Source of the DNA: Caenimonas koreensis DSM 17982 | GTDB taxonomy: Bacteria > Pseudomonadota > Gammaproteobacteria > Burkholderiales > Burkholderiaceae_C | Assembly (NCBI RefSeq): GCF_009646335.1 | Contig: NZ_WJBU01000006.1 | Span: 270,892-334,891 of the forward strand | Reading direction: 5' to 3' | DNA length: 64,000 nucleotides | Part shown: one piece after another, positions 16,301 to 24,070 of the stretch | Layout of the letters: each line of letters opens with the position of its first letter | Position numbering within the stretch: the first letter of the stretch is position 1 | Translations under genes and position numbers: made by a program | The notes under the pieces: model-generated | Database searches by the model: none | The model's input: only the letters and a program-made list of their open reading frames with translations | Told to the model about the DNA's origin: nothing

Positions 16301-18213
16301 TGCAAGGCCTGCTGACGGTCAACCTGAACACCGGCGACAACGCTGACCTGACGCTCGCTAACCTGCGCAGCAGCACGGTTGTTGACGTGAACGCTGGCGA
16401 AGACGCAACGGTCGATATCTCGTACTCCACGCTGGGTACCGTGACTGTTGACTTCGCTGGTTCGGGCAACCACGCCGAGCTCGACATCAACGACACTTCG
16501 GATTCGACGGTCACCGTCGGCAACGTCGTGATTGATGACCATGCCGTCACGTCGCCCACCGACGCCGACAACAACAACACGGTCAACATCGAAGTCAGCG
16601 ACAACGACTTCTCCACGGTGCTGGTTGGCACTGTGACCGCAACTGCCGACGGCGACGTCGACATGTCTGTGGTCCACAACAACCACGCTACCGTGACGTT
16701 GGGTGCCCTGGATCTGGAATCGCGCTACAACAGCGTGTCCCTGATGATCTCGGACAACACCGACAACGAATTGGGTCCGGACGCGATCGTGAAGATCGGT
16801 GATGTCACGCTGACCGGTGCTGATGGCGCTCAGATGCAGGTCCTCAACAACGTTGACTCGGCTGTGACGCTGGGCAACGTGTCGCTTGACTCTGACTACG
16901 CCAGCCAGTGGCTGCAGATCGCCGGCAACGACGAGTCGACCATCAAGGTTGGCACCGTCGACATGACGAGCGGTTACGGTACTGATACGGTCCAGTTGGT
17001 CATCTCCGACAATGACGGCGCGCAAATCACTCTGGGCGATGTCACGATCTCGAGCGGCACATGGGATGTTGTCGATGTGAGCATCTACGGCCTGTCGGAC
17101 ACGGAAGTGAACGTCGCCAGCCTGACGATCAACGCCTACAGCGATGTGACTCTGTCAGTCTCCGAAACGACGGACAGCACTGTCGACCTCGGCGACGTGA
17201 AGATCACTTCGGCCATCGGCGACGTGTCGATCTACGTGAGCGACAACACCGGTGTTGCATCGATCTCGTTCGGCAACATCACCATCGACACGCTGTCTGA
17301 CGGCGACGTCTTTGTCCTGTCGACCGACGGCATGAACTTCGATGCGGACATCACCTTCGGCGATTTCGACATCAATGCTGATGGCTCCATCGACATGTAT
17401 ATCTCGGGCGCCAACAACGGCTCGGGCGTGACTTCTGTCGGCGCGGTTGGCCTCATCGCCACTGGCGACATCAACCTGACGCTGGACTCGGTGAGCGACG
17501 GCGGCGACGTGACGGTGAATGCCGGCTCTGATGCCACAGTCAACATCGTGAGCCTGTTCGGTGGCGGCTTGAGCGCCCTGACCGTGACTGCTGGTAGCGA
17601 TGCCACCGTCTACGTCTCCGATGTCGACAGCGTCGACACCGTGACGGTGACGGCTGGTAGCGACGCCATGGTGACGCTCAGCGACGTGGTTGACCTGACC
17701 TCGCTGACGGTGACGGCTAGCGATGCGGACATCACGCTGATCAACGTGAACAGCGACTCTGCCTTCACGCTGGATATCAGCGGCGTGCACGGCACTGCGA
17801 ACGTCGACGCTTCGGCGGCCGACTTCGACAGCACCGGCAAGATGGTCAACATCCTGATTGGTCACGGCGACGTGAACTACTCGAACGACCTGGATACCGG
17901 CTCGGGCACGAACGACGAATCGCGCGAGCGCTTCGAGTTCGGCTACGGGACGGGTACCGACGTCGTCGGTAACGTGGTGATCGACAACTTCCGCCCGGGT
18001 GCTACGGCAGCTGTGGACGGTGTCTGGTCTGACCGCATCGACTTCAGCCACCTGGACGGCGTCAACTCGCTGGAAGACATCACGTTCGCAATCGTCGGTA
18101 ACGACGTCGTGATCGACTTCGTGGATATTGACTACGGTTCCATCACCCTGACGGGTGTGGGCGCCGCCTACCCGAACGCTACCGACCTCGTGGTCGCCAG
18201 CATCGTCTTCTAA
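13312..18213 (+). CDS. Giant acidic surface-layer-like protein, putative type I secretion substrate
   Basis: 1633 residues with no N-terminal signal peptide. An alpha-helical N-terminal domain (about 1-180) resembles the N-terminal region of type-I-secreted surface-layer proteins. A Calx-beta domain follows (about 184-296; TITEGDAGSKVLTFTLTLLD, DTAFEPNETIKLLL). A very long Asp/Thr/Val/Ser-rich region (about 300-1500) carries repetitive beta strands such as VTVTAGSDATVYVSDVDS, like a beta-helix. The C terminus (about 1500-1633) ends in hydrophobic VVASIVF, as in type I secretion signals. I see one Cys (about 510). Glu is mostly GAA, suggesting selection for expression. It has its own CRP-type promoter and a strong terminator. 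Function as an S-layer or adhesin is inference from composition, size and neighbours. Confidence 0.88.
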   Translation: MAITAAERHEIAELLVLMFNAAPGATYLSQIVSVYESVGHNLKTLAEVLGNHPGYTSTHPNFWTGDDFATNLLTPLGLTGDFQARTAIVNAFNSGVSMADITYSAYTFLNDVLANPAAYGAQYLNAAKIMNNKADVALYFSVTKGLSASALADLQAVLEGVTADPASVTAAQAAIDHVNDPQTFTITSNSPTITEGDAGSKVLTFTLTLLDQDGGATVGATTINYATTNTGATATAGDDYVPVAGTVTFQPGQTQATVSVTILGDTAFEPNETIKLLLTGAGLSTTLATGTITNDDPIPQIYLTPQADVVVGTALGETINGTQDTFTLNDNIDGKGGEDTLKLVFDSVISVNPEAIVRPFVTVTDVEHVVIFSDLSVGSDSGEVFDMSAPTTEGGFGWTGVKTIEINAAGGADVNLKSAASESITIGTADDVTILDDTVAAIEVTTARGHVSVTASDASTVHVKKAGGDVYVHTNNANIAIDNAGGSDVAIYNGNGTISALNGEDVYISACDSATMTVIATSDVTIFAGDIGTLNVTTNGGNSEGYVYVNVGDITTGTVTSNSYSDVTINADQVGTLTVTGVSDIDVNVQHVTTANVYGSDDTHVMVTNLNGWTGPWGDSPWGFDATIMISGEDDISVDGGNVEHVTVEGAVNATIDAGVIGSVTIGELSDDYTTVDITTYSDGDLSLTLAGASINELTLEGMSDVALDVTASSYAVLMGSSTVQTIDLTGAGDLQFDVRAVDGTLSEINGGTYTGNLTLDANAYNGDLTVTTGSGSDDIEVDGDTSDVIVDAGEGNNVVDVDSYGLVNVTVGDGDDDVTVNFDTLSVEGSGVALGEGTNALTLRSYTTLYDTNLDAFDVEALPLSGNLMSLTFAASIELHQDTSSTLNVGGLEGPVSYIGFGDVNVFSDSGEASLTIAGTGTTLTIQSSDDFGSDSAGGMITLEAAGVTDLTLDISDDMNVMLMGDAAVHVMANAGGSADLILDGDSDGNGTADQLQGLLTVNLNTGDNADLTLANLRSSTVVDVNAGEDATVDISYSTLGTVTVDFAGSGNHAELDINDTSDSTVTVGNVVIDDHAVTSPTDADNNNTVNIEVSDNDFSTVLVGTVTATADGDVDMSVVHNNHATVTLGALDLESRYNSVSLMISDNTDNELGPDAIVKIGDVTLTGADGAQMQVLNNVDSAVTLGNVSLDSDYASQWLQIAGNDESTIKVGTVDMTSGYGTDTVQLVISDNDGAQITLGDVTISSGTWDVVDVSIYGLSDTEVNVASLTINAYSDVTLSVSETTDSTVDLGDVKITSAIGDVSIYVSDNTGVASISFGNITIDTLSDGDVFVLSTDGMNFDADITFGDFDINADGSIDMYISGANNGSGVTSVGAVGLIATGDINLTLDSVSDGGDVTVNAGSDATVNIVSLFGGGLSALTVTAGSDATVYVSDVDSVDTVTVTAGSDAMVTLSDVVDLTSLTVTASDADITLINVNSDSAFTLDISGVHGTANVDASAADFDSTGKMVNILIGHGDVNYSNDLDTGSGTNDESRERFEFGYGTGTDVVGNVVIDNFRPGATAAVDGVWSDRIDFSHLDGVNSLEDITFAIVGNDVVIDFVDIDYGSITLTGVGAAYPNATDLVVASIVF

Positions 18214-18238
18214 ATCCGCAAGGATTCAGGAGATTCAA

Positions 18239-18270
18239 AAAAGGGGGCTTCGGCCCCCTTTTCTTTTTTT
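18239..18270 (+). terminator. Rho-independent terminator after the surface-layer gene
   Basis: A ten-base-pair stem (AAAAGGGGGC with GCCCCCTTTT) closes a TTCG tetraloop and is followed by a T-rich run. It separates the surface-layer transcript from the modification operon and is the clearest intrinsic terminator in the window. Confidence 0.93.
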
Positions 18271-18357
18271 GAGAAACAACGGCGCGATGGCTCGACTGCG
18301 CCGCGCCTAGAATCTTGTCCTGCTGTGCAACACCGTGCTTGAAGCCACGCCCATTCG

Positions 18358-21177
18358 ATGACCCGTCCTCCTCCGATCCCGAGCAAGCCGAAGCGACCCG
18401 CTGCCAAGCCAGCGGGCAAGCAAGCCGCCAAACCAGCAGCAAAGACATCAGCGAAGGCGCCGGCTTCTGCGCCGGGCTCAGCCCCAGCCCCAGGCGCTGC
18501 AACTGTCCCTGCCGGCAATCCCAAGGGCGTTACCGTCAATCAAATCCTCGACGCCGCGGCAAACTTCGCGGCCAAGAAAAAGCTGCCTGAAGCCATCAAG
18601 GTGCTGCAACAGGCTGTCGATCATTTCCCACCGGAGCGACCCAACAAGCCCACTCTGGCAGGCCTGCTGGTGCAGGCCGCCACGCGGCTGCGGATGCATC
18701 ACCCGGCAGGCGCGGCGGACCTCGCCAAGGAAGCTGTCGAGCGTGACCCTGAACTCACCGCCGGCTGGATCATGCTGTCCGGCCTGTGGGACCGCCTGGG
18801 CGAGTTGCCGCAAGCCAAGGTCGCGGCCAAGAAGGTGGTTGAATCCCCAACGGCTGCGCCAGACCAGGTGATCGCTGCGGCGAACCTGCTGGTGCGTTAC
18901 CGGGAAGACCAGCTCGCCATCGATTCGGCGCGCAAGGCTTTCGAAGAAATGGGTCGCCCGCTGGCATGGGCGTCTGCCGTGATGTACATCGCCCAGAAGG
19001 TGGCGGACTTCCCGTTTATCGACCAACTCGGCGCACAGCTGCGCAAGGCACACCAGGAGGGCCAAAGCGCAGAGGCGCGTGAAAGCCCGCGCACCAACCT
19101 GCTGTGGTGCGAAGACGAGAAGATGAACATCCAGGTGGTGAACGTCTGGTCAGAGCAATCCATTCCCGGCCCCATCAGTGAGGCGCCGCCGGCCAGGCCG
19201 CTCGACGGACGCAAGCTGCGCATCGGCTACCTGTCAAGCGACTTCCGCGACCACCCCACTTCGCGCCTGATCAACGGTGTGCTGCGCCATCACGACCGCA
19301 CGAAGTTCGAGGTCTTCCTGTATGACAGCGGCTGGGACGACGGCTCGGACATGCGCAAGGAAATCGTCTCGCATGTCGACGGTATCTTCCCCGTTGCCAG
19401 CCTGAGCGACCAGGAAGGCGCGAAGCTGATCCGCTCGCACAACATTGATGTGCTGATCGAGCTCAACGGCCCCACGCGCGCCAATCGCATGGGCGTGCTC
19501 AAGTACCGCGCCGCGCCGATCCAGATCGACTACCTCGGCTGGCCGGGCAGCGTCGGTGGCCGTGTGGTGGACTACGTGGTGGGCGACAGCTATTGCGTCC
19601 CCGAGGGCGTCGAAGCGTTGTACGCCGAGAAGGTGATCCGGCTGCACAAGATCTACCAGGTCAACGATTACCTCGCGCTGAAGGTGCCGGAAGTGCCGTC
19701 ACGCGCGCAGCTTGGCCTGCCTGAAGGCGTGCCCGTGATCGGCATGTTCAACGCGATCAACAAGGTGCACGGCGAAGTCTGGGACACCTGGATGAAGATC
19801 ATGAAGGCCGTGCCGAACGCGGTGCTGTGGCTGCTCGACCCGGGCCCGGTCGCGCGGCGCAACATCGCCAAGGCGTGCGCCATGCGCGGCGTCGACCCCA
19901 AGCGCGTGCTGGCCGCCCCCGCCGTCAAGCAGGAAGCGCATCTTGCACGCCTGGGTGCCTGCGACATCATGGTCGATCCATGGCCCTACGGCGGGCACAC
20001 GTCCACCAGCGACGCACTCTTCGCTGGCGTGCCCGTTGTCGCAGTGGCGGGCACTAACTTCGCAAGCCGCGTCAGCGGTGGCTTGCTCCGCGCTGCGGGC
20101 CTCGAAGCACTGGTGCAGCCCACGCTCGAAGGTTACGTGCGCACGGCCGTGCGCCTGCTGCGCGACCCGAAAGAGCTGGAGCGAGTGCGCGCTTTCATTC
20201 GCGACAACATCCGCAAGGCCGACATCTTCGACGCGCAAGGCAAGACACGCCAGTTCGAAGCCGCCTATGTCGACGCTTTCCAGCGGGCACTGGCGGGGCT
20301 GCCACCGCGCCACATGACGTTCCGCAGGCCGGGCAAGAAGAGCGAAGCGCAGACGGCGGCGACCGCGCCAGGGACAGCTGCAGCGCCAGCCGCAGCGCAG
20401 GTTGCAGCCCCGGCGCAAGCACCAAGTGCTGGCGCCACACCATCGGGGGTGGTTGCCGCAGCAGAACAGCCTGCAACCGTGGCCGACAATCCCGCCGTCA
20501 ACCCGGATGCCAAGCGCATCCCGGTCGTACTGGTCTGCGGCCCTTGGAGCAGCGGCACCTCGGCCGTGGCTGGCATGCTGGCCAAGGCGGGTTTGTTCGC
20601 GCCCGGCCCGTACCTCGCAGTGAACGACCCGAAGACGCCCGCCACCTACGAGATGAAGGCCTTCCAGCAGCTGATGAAGTCCCTCGCCTCGGAAGCAACG
20701 ATGGAGCTCACGGCAACGCCCAAGCAGATCTTGCAGGCATTGCGCGACTTTCGCGACAACACGCTCCAACCCCTTTGGGAAAAGGAAGGTGGCGTGTCCG
20801 CCGGACCGGTCCTGCTCAAGCACGCACTCTCTGCGCTCATGCTGCCGCAACTTTCGCAGGTATTTGATGTCAAGGTCGTGTCCGTCGTGCGTCCGCTCGA
20901 TGCCATCGAGGCCACTCGCGTGCGGCGCAGCTGGATGCCAACGATGGGCTCTGCCGGTGCGCGCGTCGTGTACCGCAACGTGTTCGAATACTTTGTCGCG
21001 GCAACCACGCCTTTCATCACCGTGCGCTACAGCGAAGTGATCGCCAACCCGGCCAAAGCGGTTGACGAGCTCGCCAGTTTTTGCGGGCTGCAGATGACCG
21101 CCGCCCGGAAGAAAGAGGCCATCGCATTCGTGGCGCGCCCCCAGCCGCAAGCACCGCGGCCCGTCGTCACAGCCTGA
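18358..21177 (+). CDS. GT41 (SPINDLY/OGT-like) glycosyltransferase fused to a sulfotransferase-like domain
   Basis: 939 residues. A Pro/Ala/Lys-rich tail (1-55) is followed by TPR-like helices (about 58-200). The GT41 catalytic region (about 285-645) has GYLSSDFRDHPTSRLI, IDYLGWPGSVGG and DIMVDPWPYGGHTSTSDALF, the last being the UDP-binding motif of OGT/SPINDLY proteins. An Ala/Pro linker (about 660-710) leads to a C-terminal P-loop domain (about 718-935) with VCGPWSSGTSAVAGML, a PAPS 5'-phosphosulfate-loop-like motif, and VSVVRPLDAIEATRVRR, a 3'-phosphate-binding-like motif. GT41 enzymes add a sugar to Ser/Thr of proteins. The gene starts the operon right after the surface-layer terminator; a TAGAAT -10-like element lies at 18308. 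Modification of the surface protein is inference. Confidence 0.88.
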   Translation: MTRPPPIPSKPKRPAAKPAGKQAAKPAAKTSAKAPASAPGSAPAPGAATVPAGNPKGVTVNQILDAAANFAAKKKLPEAIKVLQQAVDHFPPERPNKPTLAGLLVQAATRLRMHHPAGAADLAKEAVERDPELTAGWIMLSGLWDRLGELPQAKVAAKKVVESPTAAPDQVIAAANLLVRYREDQLAIDSARKAFEEMGRPLAWASAVMYIAQKVADFPFIDQLGAQLRKAHQEGQSAEARESPRTNLLWCEDEKMNIQVVNVWSEQSIPGPISEAPPARPLDGRKLRIGYLSSDFRDHPTSRLINGVLRHHDRTKFEVFLYDSGWDDGSDMRKEIVSHVDGIFPVASLSDQEGAKLIRSHNIDVLIELNGPTRANRMGVLKYRAAPIQIDYLGWPGSVGGRVVDYVVGDSYCVPEGVEALYAEKVIRLHKIYQVNDYLALKVPEVPSRAQLGLPEGVPVIGMFNAINKVHGEVWDTWMKIMKAVPNAVLWLLDPGPVARRNIAKACAMRGVDPKRVLAAPAVKQEAHLARLGACDIMVDPWPYGGHTSTSDALFAGVPVVAVAGTNFASRVSGGLLRAAGLEALVQPTLEGYVRTAVRLLRDPKELERVRAFIRDNIRKADIFDAQGKTRQFEAAYVDAFQRALAGLPPRHMTFRRPGKKSEAQTAATAPGTAAAPAAAQVAAPAQAPSAGATPSGVVAAAEQPATVADNPAVNPDAKRIPVVLVCGPWSSGTSAVAGMLAKAGLFAPGPYLAVNDPKTPATYEMKAFQQLMKSLASEATMELTATPKQILQALRDFRDNTLQPLWEKEGGVSAGPVLLKHALSALMLPQLSQVFDVKVVSVVRPLDAIEATRVRRSWMPTMGSAGARVVYRNVFEYFVAATTPFITVRYSEVIANPAKAVDELASFCGLQMTAARKKEAIAFVARPQPQAPRPVVTA

Positions 21178-21180
21178 CCC

Positions 21181-21936
21181 ATGCTGGAATTCCGCACCTA
21201 CTGCTATTTGCAGAACCAGAAGACCGGTTGCACCTTCGTCGAGCAGTTTCTGCGCAAGTTCTCCGCAGAGCCGCTCGTCAAATTCGACAAGCATGCCGCT
21301 GTGGCGCAACGGGACCCGGCCAAGTTCTACTTCATCAATGTGCGTGAGCCGCTGGAGCTCTATCGCTCGCTCTATGCCTATGGGCTCGATGGCAAGGGCA
21401 CCGTGTGGGAGCGCATGACCAAGCTGGGCCTGCAGCACATGTATGCCAAGGGTCCCGAAGGTTTTTCGCACTGGCTTCGTTTCGTGCTTGATCCCAAGCA
21501 CGCGCTGGCGCTGGGCAATGGTTACACCACCGCATCGGCGCAGCTGATGGGGCTGATGACGTGGCGCTTCTATCGCCTGGCCGTTGCCGGTTTCGAGGCC
21601 GCCGCGCCGTCATTCAAGACGCGCAAGGACGTGAACGACTTCACCCGCTCGCACTACTTCATGAACAACGTCCTCAAGCAGGAAACCCTGCGCGAAGACC
21701 TGGTCAAGCTCGTGCAAGGCCCATTGGCAAACCGCGTCACCGATGTCGACGATGCAGTGGCCTGGATCGAAGCCACGCCACGGATCAACGCGTCAGCCTC
21801 ACTCACCGAGGCGGACAACGTGCCGATCGACCAGGAAGCGCTGCAACTGATCTTCAGCAAGGAGCGGCGGCTCTATCGCATCTTCTACCCGGACGCTGAA
21901 GGCTTTGCCCAATGGCGGGCCACCAAGGAAGACTGA
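21181..21936 (+). CDS. Sulfotransferase family protein
   Basis: 251 residues, three bases after the preceding gene. Near the N terminus QNQKTGCTFVEQFL (11-24) looks like a PAPS 5'-phosphosulfate-binding loop, and INVREPLELYRSLYAYG (52-68) looks like the 3'-phosphate-binding element of carbohydrate sulfotransferases. The protein is soluble with no signal peptide, so it would act on a cytoplasmic acceptor such as a lipid-linked sugar or an unexported protein. The stop shares one base with the start of the next sulfotransferase gene (TGATG), indicating translational coupling. The acceptor is unknown. Confidence 0.8.
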   Translation: MLEFRTYCYLQNQKTGCTFVEQFLRKFSAEPLVKFDKHAAVAQRDPAKFYFINVREPLELYRSLYAYGLDGKGTVWERMTKLGLQHMYAKGPEGFSHWLRFVLDPKHALALGNGYTTASAQLMGLMTWRFYRLAVAGFEAAAPSFKTRKDVNDFTRSHYFMNNVLKQETLREDLVKLVQGPLANRVTDVDDAVAWIEATPRINASASLTEADNVPIDQEALQLIFSKERRLYRIFYPDAEGFAQWRATKED

Positions 21937-22763
21937 TGTCATCGGCTGTCCAGGCTACCTCCAACGTCGGCAACATCCGCAAGATCGACTTCCTGATGTC
22001 GCCCGAGCGGGATTTTCCGCGCCGTGAAGCGGGCGCTTCGTATCGCTACGTGCTGTGCTCCACACCGCGCAGCGGCTCCAACCTGATCGGCGACATGCTC
22101 CATGCCACGCAGCTGGCCGGCGACCCGCAGGAATACCTCAACACGCGCTACATCGCGGGCTTCATGCGGTCGCTCGGCGACGGCACGCGGCAGATGCCAG
22201 TCGAGCAGTACATGGCGCAGCTCGAAAAGCGCCGCTCGTCGGCCAACGGCGTCTTCGGCATCAAGATCCACTATGAGCACATCGCCGCGCAATGGCCCAA
22301 GCGCCTGGGCCAGGCCATGCGCTTCCTGCGGCAGTTCGACCAGTTCGTGCTGCTCACGCGCCGGGACAAAGTAGCCCAGGCGGTGTCGTTGCACAAGGCC
22401 AGGCAATCGCAGATCTGGTCGTCGCTCGACTACAAGTTCATGCCCGAGGACGACCCGCGTCGCACGGCGGTGGTGGAGTACGACGCACGCCGGATCATGC
22501 GCGCACTGTCTGACCTCGTTGACCAGGAAGAAGCATGGCGGGTGGCGCTCAACCATCTGGCCAAGCCCTTCGTCGAGATCGCTTACGAGGATGTCGTTGC
22601 CGACTACGTGGGCGAGAGCCACAAGCTGTTGCGCGTGCTCGGCATCGACCCGGCGCAGGCAAGCGTGACCGCCCCGAACATCCGCAAGCAGGGCGCCGAC
22701 AACGACCCGATGATCGCGCGCTTCAAGGCGATGCTCGGTGTCGCCGCGGACCATCCAGCGTGA
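21936..22763 (+). CDS. Stf0-type sulfotransferase (NodH/LPS sulfotransferase-like)
   Basis: 275 residues from the ATG that overlaps the previous stop; a further ATG 24 bases upstream lies inside the previous gene and is less likely. CSTPRSGSNLIGDML (41-55) is the PAPS-binding loop and LLTRRDKVAQAVSLHKARQ (138-156) is the 3'-phosphate motif; both are typical of Stf0 enzymes that sulfate sugars, such as trehalose, Nod factor or LPS. It sits in an operon with a GT41-sulfotransferase fusion, another sulfotransferase and CysQ. That supports sulfation of a glycan as the shared task, but the substrate is not known. Confidence 0.9.
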   Translation: MSSAVQATSNVGNIRKIDFLMSPERDFPRREAGASYRYVLCSTPRSGSNLIGDMLHATQLAGDPQEYLNTRYIAGFMRSLGDGTRQMPVEQYMAQLEKRRSSANGVFGIKIHYEHIAAQWPKRLGQAMRFLRQFDQFVLLTRRDKVAQAVSLHKARQSQIWSSLDYKFMPEDDPRRTAVVEYDARRIMRALSDLVDQEEAWRVALNHLAKPFVEIAYEDVVADYVGESHKLLRVLGIDPAQASVTAPNIRKQGADNDPMIARFKAMLGVAADHPA

Positions 22764-23245
22764 GCGACGAAGCCTCCACGGTCCATAAAGTCAAGCGAAT
22801 GAGCAGCGTCTATGCGGCGGTGCAGGACCGCTTCCGGCTGGCTGCGCAGATGGACGACGGAACGGTGCAGGCGCTCTGGCTCACGCAGCGCATGCTGCGC
22901 CTGGCGCTCACGCCCCTGGGCGACTACTTTGCCCAGTCGCAAAAGCCCAGTGCCGAGCAGAAGGCCAGGCGCAGCTACAGCGAATTGATGCACAAGGTGA
23001 GCGGCAAGGCAGGCCCGCCGATCTCCACATTGCCCGTCGCAAATGAATGGCTGGTCGAAGTGGTCGACCTGAAGTTCGGCCCGCCGCTGTGTTTTGTTTT
23101 CAGGGGCGAAAACGACCGCTACGTCACGATGGAGATGGACCCGCTGCACCTGCGCAAGTGGCTGGGCATCATCCATCGCAAAAGTATCAAGGCCGGCTGG
23201 CCCCCATCACTGTGGCCCGACGCTGTCGTGGCCGAACTGGAATGA
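22760..23245 (+). CDS. Conserved-looking small protein of the sulfation operon, function unknown
   Basis: 161 residues from a GTG that overlaps the Stf0 stop (GTGA); an ATG at 22799 is an alternative start. I do not recognise a family. The N-terminal half is helical and basic (QDRFRLAAQMDDGTVQALW). The C-terminal half is predicted mixed alpha/beta with many aromatic residues (WLVEVVDLKFGPPLCFVFRG, WLGIIHRK, WPPSLWPDAVV). There is no signal peptide or membrane segment. Codon bias fits the neighbours, and the tight spacing on both sides (a 4-base overlap upstream, 4 bases downstream) argues it is a real gene serving the same pathway. Confidence 0.7.
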   Translation: MSDEASTVHKVKRMSSVYAAVQDRFRLAAQMDDGTVQALWLTQRMLRLALTPLGDYFAQSQKPSAEQKARRSYSELMHKVSGKAGPPISTLPVANEWLVEVVDLKFGPPLCFVFRGENDRYVTMEMDPLHLRKWLGIIHRKSIKAGWPPSLWPDAVVAELE

Positions 23246-23249
23246 AGCA

Positions 23250-24050
23250 ATGCAGCTGACGCGCGAGCAACTGGCCAACCTGTGCGACATCGCCTCCGAG
23301 GCGGGCCGCGAAATCATGGACGTGTACGGCGGTGCGATCGAGTCCTGGCAGAAGGACGACAAGTCGCCCCTCACGCAGGCGGATCTGCGAGCCGATGCAG
23401 TGATCCGCCGCCGCCTTGAAAGCGAATTTGCAGGCATTTTCATCCTGTCGGAAGAATCGGTGTCTGCAGCGTCCGGCGACCAGCGAGTCTTCTTCCTGGT
23501 CGACCCGCTCGACGGCACCAAGGAATTTCTCAAGCGCAACGGCGAGTTCACCGTGAACATCGCGTTGATCGAAGATGGCCGCGCGATCGCTGGTGTGGTG
23601 TATGCGCCCGCGCTCGAAGAAATGTTCTTCTGCGCCGCAGGCCTGGGCGCATGGAAAGGGCAGGGCGCCAATCACCAGGCCAATGTGCAAGCTCTGCACA
23701 CGCGCATCACGAAGCCGGGCGACACACTGCGCGTGATCGGCAGCCGCTCGCACGGCGCCGACGCGCTCGACGCGTGGCTCAAGGGCTTGAACCGGCCGCA
23801 CGAATTTGTCGCCGCGGGCAGCTCGCTGAAGTTCTGCCGCATCGCCGAGGGTGCAGCGGATGTCTATCCGCGCCACGGCCCCACCAGCCAGTGGGACACC
23901 GCTGCCGCGCAGGCCGTGCTGGAGCAAGCGGGCGGGCGCGTACTGAACCCCGCAGGCGAGCCGCTTCGCTACGGCGTGGAGCTGCCGGTGCTCAACACGT
24001 ACTTCATTGCACTGGGCGACCCTGCGCTGGACTATCCTGCATTGACCTGA
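23250..24050 (+). CDS. cysQ: 3'(2'),5'-bisphosphate nucleotidase, CysQ type
   Basis: 266 residues of the inositol-monophosphatase superfamily. Metal and catalytic motifs are visible: EESV near 67-70, DPLDGTKEFLKR (85-96) and SQWDTAAAQAVLEQAGG (about 212-228). CysQ hydrolyses 3'-phosphoadenosine 5'-phosphate (PAP) to AMP and phosphate, relieving product inhibition of sulfotransferases. The ATG was chosen because it lies just after the previous gene and gives the normal family length; earlier in-frame codons fall inside the upstream gene. Its place in an operon with three sulfotransferase domains makes PAP removal the likely role here. Confidence 0.92.
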   Translation: MQLTREQLANLCDIASEAGREIMDVYGGAIESWQKDDKSPLTQADLRADAVIRRRLESEFAGIFILSEESVSAASGDQRVFFLVDPLDGTKEFLKRNGEFTVNIALIEDGRAIAGVVYAPALEEMFFCAAGLGAWKGQGANHQANVQALHTRITKPGDTLRVIGSRSHGADALDAWLKGLNRPHEFVAAGSSLKFCRIAEGAADVYPRHGPTSQWDTAAAQAVLEQAGGRVLNPAGEPLRYGVELPVLNTYFIALGDPALDYPALT

Positions 24051-24059
24051 CTTCCTGCT

Positions 24060-24065
24060 GGAGGG
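24060..24065 (+). promoter_or_regulatory. Shine-Dalgarno site that sets the TTG start of the RTX protease
   Basis: GGAGGG five bases upstream of TTG is one of the best ribosome sites in the window. No in-frame ATG occurs near the start of the conserved protein, so this site fixes the TTG at 24071 as the initiation codon. Confidence 0.7.
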
Positions 24066-24070
24066 CATCG

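Noticed and set aside
13294..17025. 1243-codon open frame antisense to the surface-layer gene
   Set aside because: It arises because the GAC, GTC and GGC codons of the repeat region read as open codons on the other strand; the product is His/Arg/Val-rich with no domain, and the sense frame has a promoter, ribosome site and domains.
19699..21501. 600-codon minus-strand frame
   Set aside because: Antisense to the GT41-sulfotransferase gene, with no recognisable domain.
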